DNA from: Carex sylvatica
Lineage: Eukaryota; Streptophyta; Magnoliopsida; Poales; Cyperaceae
Length of the DNA: 64,000 nucleotides
Assembly (NCBI GenBank): GCA_964058845.1
Contig: CAXKVR010000114.1
Span: forward strand, 1-64,000
Direction of reading: 5' to 3'
The translations under genes were made by a program, and so were the position numbers. The notes beneath the pieces are model-generated. The model was not told where the DNA came from, did not search any database, and worked only from the letters and a program-made list of their open reading frames with translations. Shown here one piece after another: positions 1-9,136 of the stretch (positions are counted from its first letter, which is position 1; each line of letters begins with the position of its first letter).

Positions 1-2498
1 TGTACCAATTCCTGATGGCATTGTTGATCGGCTTAACAAAATAAGAAGTCGATTTGATGAAATAGCAAAGGATCGTGAGGCTCTTCAATTAAGGGAGAGT
101 GATGGAGTGAGGCGTCCAAACAACAAAATTTTACGACCCCCAACGGGTCAGATGGTGGATAAGGAAATATTTTTGGCAGAGATGCCGACATTTCAAAGGT
201 CATCGATTTCTTACTAACTGAAAAAGAAAAGTCATTATCAGTCATTTCAACTGTTGGCAAAGGTGGGCTCGGAAAAACCACCATTGCCCAACTTGTCTAC
301 AAAGATGAGAGGATTTCCCAGTGCTTTGATTTAAATGGGTGGGTATTCGTCTCTGAAGAATTTGATGTTAGGAGACTCATCAGAGGGACCATTGAATCAT
401 TCTCCAAAACAAATTGTGGTTTAAGTGAGTTGAGTCAATTACAAGAAGAGCTTGCAAAAATTGTTGAGGAAAAAACAATACTACTCGTTTTAGATGATGT
501 GTGGAACGAGAATCAAGATCTTTGGGAGTCGTTTCGAGTTCCTTTTAAAGAAGCAAAGATGGTCAGGATTCTCGTGACAACAAGAAATAAAAAGGTTGCA
601 GATATCATGCAAACAACGACCTATTTTAGCCCAACTTACTTGCCTGGATATTCGAGCTGGCAATTGTTTCAGCATTATGCATTTAGTGGTACAAGTGACA
701 CGGTGCCAATAAACTTGGTAGATATGGGAAGGGTGATTACAAGAAGGTGTGGTGGCTTGCCATTGGCTGTGAAGTCAATTTCAAGTCTCCTTAGGCATGA
801 AGCTAATGAAGAGGTTTGGACAGAGATTCTGGAAAGTGATATTTGGGAAATAAAAGAATCAAAAGAAGAGATTTTTCCAGCACTTCAGATAAGTTATGCT
901 CATCTACCTGCCTATCTTAAGCCCTGTTTTTTGCTTTGCTCAATGTACACAAAAGATTACATATTACTAAAAGAGGATTTGATAAAGTTGTGGATTGCTC
1001 ATGGGTACGTCAAGTCCCGGAGCAATAGAAAAATCATCGAAATTGGTGTTGAATATTGGAATGAGTTAAAAGAGAGGTCATTTCTTGATGATTTTGGAAC
1101 TCATTGGTACGAACCAGAATCTTGTAAGTTGCATGATATAATCCATGATCTTGCTCAACTTAATTCTGAGAATGAACACTACTCGGTGGAGATCAATCAG
1201 CCAATTGATATTCAAGAGAGAACTGTTCCACGAGAAGCATACCATTTCTATGTAAGAGATTCCCCAACAAACTATGAAGGGTTTAAGAACTATTTTTTAT
1301 GGATATGTAAATCAAATTCCCCAACAAACAATGAAGGGTTTAAGAACTATTTTTATGAATATCCAAGATTGTGGATACGGATATTGTACAAACTGTACCA
1401 AGTTATCAACATTGTGGATGAAAATTTGTAAAGATTGTTTGGGAGACGTAACCTTGTGTAACCTCACTCAATTTGAAGTGCTCAGGGTATTGATATTGAA
1501 ATGGGATAGTTTGACAAAAATTCCTCACTCCATTTCCCAGTTGAAACATCTTACCTATCTAAGTATTACTTCTAAACTTCTTAAAGTGTTACCATTATCC
1601 ATTGGCCTCCTTTACAACCTACTGGCTTTAGAAGTTGAGTGCAAAACTGTTGAATATCTACCTGAAAATATTGGTGATCTTCCTAACTTACAGTTTCTAT
1701 CTATTCGTGCCAATATTAAAAAGCTACCAAAATCACTATTTTCACTTTCTAACTTACTGGAATTAACTATTGACAGTCTATTATTAGAGAAACGTGGATT
1801 CTTGGATTATAGCAAGAGTTTTTGCATTATGGAATGTTAGAACTATAGGTTGGTTAAAGGATATGAAAGACCTTAAAGGAAAGCTCTCTATTGGAAAATT
1901 GAAGAACATGATTTAGAAGATGCCAAGCGAGCTAACCTGAGAAATAAAAGCAAACTTGAGATTTTAGAGTTATGCTGGGATGATCATATGGATCCTTTTT
2001 ACAGCATGGACTCAAAGCTAGAATTAGATCTCGTACCAGAAGCTTGTGAGGGCGGGATAGTTGGGGAAGATGATATACATTTTTCCTTGTTAGAATGCCT
2101 CCAGCCACATCCTAACCTCAAGAAACTTGGAGTAAAAGGTTATCCTTCTGCCATAGTACCAGGATGGATGAGGGATCCATTGTTATTGAAGTCAATTCAA
2201 GAACTCAAGTTAGAACGTTGTGGCCATATCCAAACTATGCAGCTGGAGCAGCTGCCGTCCCAGCTTAAAAGTTTGGAAATTTCAGGGTGTGACCACCTGG
2301 AGTTGATTACCGGACTAGGGCATCTGGATATGTTGGAATTACTGGAAATTGATGACTGTAAAACCCTGAAATCACTAACAATGGATGGACTGCAGTTGGT
2401 GGAATCTACTGAGCCTTTTAGTGATTCCTCTCATGAAATACTACATATTAATCAACAGAGCATTTCATCACTAGTTCATGTAAGAAATTATCCTTCTG
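1..2498 (+). pseudogene. NLR-A: CNL resistance pseudogene, 5' part (left of Copia insertion)
   Basis: This is a CC-NBS-LRR gene of the RGA type that enters from the left edge. Base 1 lies five bases inside the large exon when aligned with NLR-B; the CC exon is off-window. The P-loop GKGGLGKTT is at 256-282, the Walker B LLVLDDVW near 480-510, GLPLA near 755-770 and the LHD form of the MHD motif near 1129-1137, followed by LRRs. Against NLR-B the reading frame is broken by a 1-bp deletion near 160, a roughly 40-bp partial direct duplication at 1262-1356, a 32-bp deletion near 1808 and a 4-bp deletion near 1908. The open pieces are about 175-1431, 1274-1840 and 1988-2498. A Copia element then splits the LRR region at TSD TTCTG (2494-2498 and 7362-7366). 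The family acts as intracellular pathogen sensors; this copy cannot encode a full receptor. Confidence 0.93.
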
Positions 2499-2722
2499 TA
2501 ATAACATATCACAACAACAGACCAGTCCATGCCAGCTAGACCAGTCAATGCCATGATAACAGAAGCATTAAAGATGTTTAGTTAGAGTAGTTAGGCTGTT
2601 ATAACAAACTGAGTGAAGTTTACTATTCCTCTATAAATAGACATGTATATGTAATTACAAAGACTAATGAAAAGACATTCATTCTGAATCATATCTCTTC
2701 TCTAAAAGCTTTAAGCTTTACA
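2499..2722 (+). repeat. Copia 5' LTR (224 bp)
   Basis: This LTR begins TAATAACATATC and ends GCTTTACA. It matches 7138-7361 base for base by eye. It contains a strong TATA box and is followed directly by the primer binding site. Confidence 0.95.
2631..2640 (+). promoter_or_regulatory. TATA box of the Copia LTR
   Basis: CTATAAATAG lies about 83 bp before the end of the 5' LTR, the usual place for the U3/R promoter of a short Copia LTR. The 3' LTR carries the same box at 7270-7279. Activity is inferred. Confidence 0.7.
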
Positions 2723-2734
2723 TGGTATCAGAGC
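2723..2734 (+). other. Copia primer binding site (tRNA-iMet)
   Basis: TGGTATCAGAGC follows the 5' LTR immediately. This is the classic complement of the plant initiator methionine tRNA 3' end used by Copia elements to prime reverse transcription. Confidence 0.93.
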
Positions 2735-2737
2735 ACC

Positions 2738-5700
2738 ATGTCAAGTGCTACCGATCCCCCAATTTCTTCCATCCCTTCCCACCCTCCTTCTTCCGCTGTT
2801 ACATCATCTTCCTCTCTTTCTCGTGATCCGATTGTGTTGCTCACCTTACCGATTTCCACCAAACTTACTCGCAACAATTTCTTGGTTTGGCAATCTCAAA
2901 TTGTGCCGTTGCTCCATGGTTATCGGCTTCACAAGTACCTTGATTCTGCTTCTCCAGCTGAAAAGCTTGAGCTTGATGGCCAATTGCAGGATAATCCGGT
3001 TTTTGATCACTGGATTCAACAGGATCAGCTGATCCTGGGATGGCTTCGTTCGTCTCTGTCAGAAACGATTCTAGCCGAAGTTGTTTCTTGTACCTCTTCT
3101 TCAGATCTGTGGCGCTCTCTACAACAGTCGTTTTCTGCCACTTCAAGATCGCGTCTTCTTGAGCTTCGACGGACTCTTCAAACCAAAATGAAGGGCGGCT
3201 TGACTTGTTGTGATTACTTCTCTCAGATGCGAGCGATTTCTGACGAACTAGCGTTTATTGGCTCACCAGTTCCTGAAGAAGATCTGGTCTTATACATTCT
3301 CGGAGGCCTCGGGGCTGACTTCAATTCTTTCGTCACCACCATTACAGCTCGTCAGGGTAGTACTTCCTTGCCGGAGTTACAATCACTGCTACTCACTCAT
3401 GAGAAGATGCTTTCTAACCAAGTCAGCAGTGTCCTCTCTTCTTCTTCCTCAACTCCGACCGCCTATTTCACGCAGCCGCGATCGGGTCCTAGGCCTTCTT
3501 ATTCCAAGCAGGGTTATAAACCCGCCTCTAGATCTGGTTACAATCCGCGACCCGTTAACAAACCCTCTTACAATCCCCGCTCTTCTCACTCTTCCTATCA
3601 GGCCCTGCTGCCAACTCCTCATCAAAGGCCCAATTTTGAGCCTTCTCAGCCCTATGTGCAAGGCAGTAGGCCTTATAATCCAGACAGGGCCACTGTGTGC
3701 CAGTTGTGTAATAAGAAGGGCCATAATGCCAAAGCCTGTTGGTACATTGAAGATTTTCTCCCTTCCAAATCGGGCCAGCCCAGTTCTAACCTAGCTGAGG
3801 TTAATCAGTTCTCTGCTCAAGCTTACGTTGCTCAGCCGAGTGCTTCAGGTTCTAGTTCCGATTGGTTTTTGGACTCGGGTGCAACTCACCATGTGACGAA
3901 TGACATCAACAATCTCTCCGCTTACACACCCTATGATGGTAAGGATGTTTTGAAAATTGGTAATGGTTTAGGCATGAGAATTAGTCATATTGGATCTTGT
4001 ACTTTAACCCTCTCCAATTGCACCTTAGTTCTCCTTGATGTGTTATATGTACCGTCCTTTACTAAGAACTTATTGAGCATTTCTAAACTTGTACATGACA
4101 ACCAAATTCTTATTGAATTTTGTGCTAATGTTTGTCTTGTAAAGGAGCGCCTCACTTTGAAGCCGCTTCTTCGAGTTTTGCTCCATGAGGGACTCTACAC
4201 TTTTTCTCTCCCCCTTTCTCCCCATGCTTTTTTCGGTGCACGGGTTTCGGCCGATCTTTGGCATTCAAGACTCGGACACCCCTCTTCCTCTACCACTTTA
4301 AAAATTCTTAATTCTCATGCCTTACCTTGTACTAGCAATAAATTGAACTTATGTCACAATTGTAGTGTGGCTAAGTCTCATCGTTTACCATTTTCATCTA
4401 GTGTTTCTTCTACTAATGCTCCTCTTGAGTTGATATATTCCGATGTATGGGGTCCTTCCCCTCTCATTTCTACTAATGGATTTAGATATTATGTGATTTT
4501 CATCGATGATTACACTCGCTTTACGTGGATTTACTTTCTCAAATCTAAAGATGAGTTGGTGCATGTGTTCTCTCTATTTAAAGCTCAAGTAGAAAATTTG
4601 CTCAATGCCTCAATTAAGATTCTTCGATCGGATGGTGGAACCGAATATAAACCGATTGCGCGGTTATTCCCTTCTCTCCTTCATCAAACCACATGCCCCT
4701 ACACACCTCAACAAAATGGAATGTCCGAACGAAAACATCGTCATATTGTGGAGCTCGCAATTTCAATCATGGTTCAAGCATCCATTCCCGAACGTTTTTG
4801 GGATGACATCTTTTCAAGTGTGGTGTACCTCATTAATCGCCAACCTTCTACGAATAATCTTGAGTCTCCTTGGTTCTCTCTTTTTCATAAAGATCCCGAT
4901 TACCAATTTCTACGGGTTATTGGATGTCTATGCTTTCCATATCTTCGACACTACAATTCTAATAAGCTTCAACCAAGATCTTTGCCTTGCGTGTTTCTTG
5001 GTTATGCTTCCACTAAAAAGGGGTACAAATGTTTACATCTTGAGTCTAATCGGCTTTTTATTTCTAGGCATGTCACTTTTGATGAGCTTATTTTTCCTTT
5101 TCAGAAAGTTTCTAATACAACTGCTGAGTCAGAGGGCTCTGTTCCTTCTCTCTTACCTACATTTCTTGCGCTTCTCCCTTCACCTGTCTCTCTGCTGCCT
5201 ACTTCAACTACTGGAGAGGATCCAGCTTCCTTAGCGCAAGTCTCCCCAGGCCCAGAACAGCCCAATTCGGGTTCCATGCCTTTTTCCTCCTTTAACCCGA
5301 TTGGTTCTTCCATTGTTTCGGGTCCTTCTGTCCAGGCATCGGATCCAGCACCTCCCTTGGTTTACTCCAGACGCCCCAAGCATCTTCCTTCGGGTCCTTC
5401 ACCCTCTGGAGCAGATCCCACCTCAGTTCAAACTGGTCTTGGCGCTTCTCAACAGACCCCAGCTCACTTGCCCTTTTCTCTGCCTTCCAGTCCCAACCTT
5501 ATTCATTCGATGATTACCCGATCTCGTGATCAAACCCGCCGACCTAAACAGTTTCCGGATCATATGGCTTTACTTTCTTCTTCTACTCTTGCCAATGAAC
5601 CAAAGACCTATAATCAAGCCAAATCTCACCCACATTGGGTTGATGCTATGACCAAAGAACATGAGGCTCTTCTTTCTAACCAAACATGGACCCTTGTCCC

Positions 5701-7195
5701 TCCTCCCGAGTTTCATGTTATTGGTTCCAAATGGGTTTTTAAAGAAAAAAGGCGAGCCGATGGCTCCCTTGAACGTTATAAAGCCCGTTTAGTTGCAAAG
5801 GGGTTCCATCAAGAAGAGGGCATTGATTTCTTTGAGACTTTTAGCCCGGTAGTGCGACCTACTTCCATTCGAGTTGTTCTCACTCTTGCTCTTTCTCATC
5901 ATTGGCCGATTAAGCAACTCGACGTTCAAAATGCCTTTTTACACGGTGTTCTTAATGAGACCGTCTTTATGGAACAACCGCCCGGTTTCATTGATCCGTC
6001 TAGGCCGCATCATGTATGTCGTCTTTCCAAGGCGATTTATGGCTTGAAACAATCCCCGAGAGCTTGGTTCAACACATTGAGTACCGCTTTACTCAATCAA
6101 GGCTTTCATGCATCCAATTATGATCCTTCTCTCTTTATTCTCACTTCTCATGCGAACACTCTCATTGTGTTGGTTTATGTCGATGACATAATTGTCACAG
6201 GTAGCCATCAAGATCTTGTTCATGCGTTCATTCGCTCTCTTCAACAATCTTTTGCCATCAAGGATTTGGGCACTCTTCACTATTTCTTGGGTATTGAGGT
6301 TACCTTCTCTTCTTCTGGCCTCCATCTCACTCAAACAAAGTATCTCCGTGATCTTCTCACCCGTGCTAACATGCTTCATGCCAATCCTTGCCCTTCTCCT
6401 ATGGCCTCTAACACCTCTCTCTCTCGACTTGATGGTGATCCCTTCGATGATCCGCACTTATATCGTTCCATTGTGGGAGCCTTACAATATGCAACCCTCA
6501 CCCGACCCGATATTTCTTTCGCGGTGAATAAGGTCTCGCAATTCATGCACTCTCCTACCACGGTACATTGGGCTGCGGTTAAGAGGATTTTGCGCTACCT
6601 CAAGGGCTCTCTTTCACACAGTTTACAGCTGAAACCGGCTTCTTCTCTAGCTCTTCATGCGTATAGTGACGCTGATTGGGCGGGTTCTCCCGATGACCGC
6701 AAGTCTACTTCGGGTTATTGCATATATCTTGGTCCGAATTTGGTTTCTTGGAGCTCAAAAAAACAACCCACGGTGTCTCGTTCAAGTACCGAATCCGAAT
6801 ACCGGAGTCTTGCGGCTACTACTGCCGAATTGGTTTGGCTTCAGTTTTTACTGGCCGAATTGAAGGTGTCTCTCCCACATCCTCCCGTCTTGTGGTGTGA
6901 CAACATTGGTGCTAACTTCTTAGCATCCAACCCTATGTTTCATGCGCGCACCAAACACGTGGAAATTGACTTTCACTTCATCCGGGAACGGGTTGCTAAT
7001 AAAACCCTCCAAATCAGTTTTATTTCTACCCAAGACCAAATCGCCGATGCTCTTACAAAACCTCTTACTACACCTCGCTTTCTCTTCTTGCGATCCAAGC
7101 TGACTGTGAGTCTTTTACCATCAGCTTGCGGGGAGGCTAATAACATATCACAACAACAGACCAGTCCATGCCAGCTAGACCAGTCAATGCCATGA
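2738..7195 (+). CDS. Ty1-copia gag-pol polyprotein (1485 aa, intact)
   Basis: A single open frame starts three bases after the primer binding site and runs 58 bases into the 3' LTR. Residues 1-310 are a UBN2-type gag with a Ser/Pro-rich linker, followed by a CX2CX4HX4C zinc knuckle from residue 321. The aspartic protease motif DSGATHH has its catalytic Asp near 379. The GAG-pre-integrase and HHCC region (LWHSRLGHP ... CHNC) and the DDE integrase core (YSDVWGP, RSDGGTEY, TPQQNGMSERKHR) follow. Reverse transcriptase has the YVDD centre at about 1147-1150, and RNase H has SDADWAG and STESEYRS. Length and order are those of a full Copia polyprotein, with no frameshift or stop. It would form the virus-like particle and copy and integrate the element. 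Confidence 0.97.
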   Translation: MSSATDPPISSIPSHPPSSAVTSSSSLSRDPIVLLTLPISTKLTRNNFLVWQSQIVPLLHGYRLHKYLDSASPAEKLELDGQLQDNPVFDHWIQQDQLILGWLRSSLSETILAEVVSCTSSSDLWRSLQQSFSATSRSRLLELRRTLQTKMKGGLTCCDYFSQMRAISDELAFIGSPVPEEDLVLYILGGLGADFNSFVTTITARQGSTSLPELQSLLLTHEKMLSNQVSSVLSSSSSTPTAYFTQPRSGPRPSYSKQGYKPASRSGYNPRPVNKPSYNPRSSHSSYQALLPTPHQRPNFEPSQPYVQGSRPYNPDRATVCQLCNKKGHNAKACWYIEDFLPSKSGQPSSNLAEVNQFSAQAYVAQPSASGSSSDWFLDSGATHHVTNDINNLSAYTPYDGKDVLKIGNGLGMRISHIGSCTLTLSNCTLVLLDVLYVPSFTKNLLSISKLVHDNQILIEFCANVCLVKERLTLKPLLRVLLHEGLYTFSLPLSPHAFFGARVSADLWHSRLGHPSSSTTLKILNSHALPCTSNKLNLCHNCSVAKSHRLPFSSSVSSTNAPLELIYSDVWGPSPLISTNGFRYYVIFIDDYTRFTWIYFLKSKDELVHVFSLFKAQVENLLNASIKILRSDGGTEYKPIARLFPSLLHQTTCPYTPQQNGMSERKHRHIVELAISIMVQASIPERFWDDIFSSVVYLINRQPSTNNLESPWFSLFHKDPDYQFLRVIGCLCFPYLRHYNSNKLQPRSLPCVFLGYASTKKGYKCLHLESNRLFISRHVTFDELIFPFQKVSNTTAESEGSVPSLLPTFLALLPSPVSLLPTSTTGEDPASLAQVSPGPEQPNSGSMPFSSFNPIGSSIVSGPSVQASDPAPPLVYSRRPKHLPSGPSPSGADPTSVQTGLGASQQTPAHLPFSLPSSPNLIHSMITRSRDQTRRPKQFPDHMALLSSSTLANEPKTYNQAKSHPHWVDAMTKEHEALLSNQTWTLVPPPEFHVIGSKWVFKEKRRADGSLERYKARLVAKGFHQEEGIDFFETFSPVVRPTSIRVVLTLALSHHWPIKQLDVQNAFLHGVLNETVFMEQPPGFIDPSRPHHVCRLSKAIYGLKQSPRAWFNTLSTALLNQGFHASNYDPSLFILTSHANTLIVLVYVDDIIVTGSHQDLVHAFIRSLQQSFAIKDLGTLHYFLGIEVTFSSSGLHLTQTKYLRDLLTRANMLHANPCPSPMASNTSLSRLDGDPFDDPHLYRSIVGALQYATLTRPDISFAVNKVSQFMHSPTTVHWAAVKRILRYLKGSLSHSLQLKPASSLALHAYSDADWAGSPDDRKSTSGYCIYLGPNLVSWSSKKQPTVSRSSTESEYRSLAATTAELVWLQFLLAELKVSLPHPPVLWCDNIGANFLASNPMFHARTKHVEIDFHFIRERVANKTLQISFISTQDQIADALTKPLTTPRFLFLRSKLTVSLLPSACGEANNISQQQTSPCQLDQSMP
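7127..7137 (+). other. Copia polypurine tract
   Basis: TGCGGGGAGGC lies immediately before the 3' LTR and inside the end of the polyprotein frame. It is the expected primer for plus-strand synthesis. Confidence 0.8.
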
Positions 7196-7361
7196 TAACA
7201 GAAGCATTAAAGATGTTTAGTTAGAGTAGTTAGGCTGTTATAACAAACTGAGTGAAGTTTACTATTCCTCTATAAATAGACATGTATATGTAATTACAAA
7301 GACTAATGAAAAGACATTCATTCTGAATCATATCTCTTCTCTAAAAGCTTTAAGCTTTACA
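7138..7361 (+). repeat. Copia 3' LTR (224 bp)
   Basis: This LTR has the same length and sequence as 2499-2722 by eye. It is followed by the TSD copy TTCTG at 7362-7366, after which the NLR-A LRR sequence resumes. Confidence 0.95.
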
Positions 7362-7842
7362 TTCTGCCATAGTACCCTGGTGGATGAGGGATCCATTGTT
7401 ATTGCAGGCAATTCAAACACTCTGGTTACACAATTGTGGCTATATTGAATCCCTTCCATTCGGCAATCTTCACACTCTCAAGTACCTCTCCCTTGCTTTC
7501 TGTTCTAGTTTCCGAACTATGCAGCTGGAGCTGCTGCCCTCCCAGCTAGAAATTTTGCGTATTGCAGATTGTAACCACCTGGAGTTGATTACCGGACTAG
7601 GGCATCTGGATAAGTTGGAAAAACTGAAAATTTATTACTGTGAAACCCTGAAATCAATAACAATGGATGGACTGCAGTTGGTGGAATCTACTGAGGCTTT
7701 TAGTGATTTCTCTCATGAAATACCGGATGGGTCGATTCCATCTGGGCCTTGTGAGGTGCTTGTTGTAGGTTGCGGCTGCCCTGACTACAAAAAATCAATT
7801 CAGGTTCATAATTTTACTATTATTATAATTATTATTATTTAA
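7362..7842 (+). pseudogene. NLR-A: 3' part of the LRR region
   Basis: This is the continuation of the NLR-A exon after the Copia insertion, starting at the second TSD copy. The open stretch from 7384 encodes LRRs matching the last LRR block of NLR-B (MRDPLLLQAIQ ... GLGHLDKLE). It has an in-frame 75-bp deletion near 7722 relative to NLR-B. The frame appears to end in a run of isoleucines, but CAG|GT at 7803/7804 and the following ATT-rich sequence indicate that the last stretch is intron. See the exon cassettes at 7804-8761. Confidence 0.9.
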
Positions 7843-8761
7843 ATATTTAGATTTTGACCACTGAACTTTTTCACTTTTATGAAACCATTAGCCTTGGTAA
7901 GATTCGTTGACCAGTCAAGCTGCTCCTGTTTTGACAAATAAATATTTCATTTTTATGTTACTTGTTTGTTTCTGATACATAAGCTCTTGTTCAATTTTTT
8001 TTTGCAGCATTTTCTTGAATGATGTCTTTCTATTTTGACTTCTTAGTGATTAGATTAAAAAGAAAATCGCAAAATGTAGTTCAAGAGAAAAATCTGAATT
8101 TTGGCTTCTTATTTTTGATTAATTAAGTATGAATTTTGACTTAATTCCTTCAGAAAAATGTACATAATTGATTAGATTTTTCTATTATTCACAGAGAAGT
8201 TTGAGCTTACACGATATTTACGGGGATGAGGGAGTGGATGATGATAGTGACAAGGTTGAGGGGGAGGATGACGATAGTGACTACTATGAATCAAATCAGG
8301 TTCATAATTTTATTATTATTATAATTATAATCATTTGAATATTTAGATTTTGACCACCGAGCTTTTTCACTTTTATGTAACCATTAGCTTTGGTAAGATT
8401 TGTTGATTAATCAAGCTGCTCCTGTTTCGACAAATAAATATTTTATTTTTATATTACTTGTTTGTTTCTGATACATAAGCTATTGTTCAATTTTTTTTGC
8501 AGCGTTTTCTTGAATGATGTCTTCCTATTTTGACTTCTTATTGATTAGATTAAAAAGAAAATCACATAATGTAGTTCAAGAGAAAAATCTGAATTTTGGC
8601 TTCTTATTTTTGATTAATAAGTCTGAATTTTGACTTAATTCCTTCATAAAAATGTACATAATTGATTAGATTTTTCTATTATTCACAGGGAACTTCGAGC
8701 TCACACCATAGTTGGAGATGAGGGGGAGGATGATGATAGTGACGATGATAAATCAAATTAG
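7804..8761 (+). other. Duplicated intron plus acidic mini-exon cassettes at the 3' end of NLR-A
   Basis: A unit starting GTTCATAATTTTA, a good 5' splice site after CAG, recurs at 7804, 8300 and 8762. The first two units each run through an AT-rich intron to an ACAG acceptor and a short exon. The first exon (8195-8299) is 105 bp, phase 0, and encodes a 35-residue acidic peptide rich in Asp/Glu (GEDDDSD). The second (8689-8761) stops after ten phase-0 codons ending HHSWR. NLR-B keeps a reduced set with a similar stop (ETSSSHHSQR). Coding use is inferred from splice signals and phase. Confidence 0.55.
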
Positions 8762-8964
8762 GTTCATAATTTTATTGTTATTATAATTATGATTATTTGA
8801 ATATTTAGATTTTGATCTCCGAACTTTTTCACTTTATGTAACCATTAGTCTTGGTAAGATTTGTTGACTAATCAAGCTGCTCCTATTTCGACAAATAAAT
8901 ATTTTATTTTTATATTACTTAGTCTGTTGCTGCTACATAAGTTGTTCACCATTTTTTTTACCAC

Positions 8965-9135
8965 AGGAGTCCCCTCCAAGACCGTCGATAGAATTTCATT
9001 TACTATCTTTCTTTCACCCCCAGGAGTCCCCTCCAAGACCGTTGATAGAAATGAATTTACCATCTTCCTTTTGCCCATAGGAGTCCCCTCCAAGACCGTC
9101 GATAGAAATGAATTTACTATCCAATTTATTATATG
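8965..9135 (+). repeat. 57-bp tandem repeat, three copies
   Basis: Units begin AGGAGTCCCCTCCAAGACCG at 8965, 9022 and 9079. NLR-B has a single copy near 26187. Each unit opens with a splice-acceptor-like CAG or TAG before GAGTCCC. The period is a multiple of three, so it reads as repeats of one short peptide (ESPPRP...). It may be a multiplied 3' exon of the NLR gene. Confidence 0.85.
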
Positions 9136-9136
9136 A

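Larger units (their letters stand above)
2499..7361 (+). mobile_element. Complete young Ty1-copia LTR retrotransposon
   Basis: The element is 4863 bp long. Its two 224-bp LTRs show no difference by eye. It has an initiator-Met-tRNA type primer binding site, one intact gag-pol ORF and a polypurine tract. It is flanked by a 5-bp target duplication TTCTG, and NLR-B supplies the undisturbed site (TCCTTCTGCCATAG). Domain order protease, integrase, RT, RNase H defines Copia; the short LTRs would suit the Ale/Retrofit group, which is inference. The LTR ends read TA...CA if the TSD is 5 bp, which is unusual because TG...CA is the norm. Indistinguishable LTRs and an open ORF indicate a very recent insertion into an NLR-A copy. 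Confidence 0.96.

Noticed and set aside
2865..3146. Minus-strand ORFs inside the Copia polyprotein
   Set aside because: Antisense shadows of the intact gag-pol frame.
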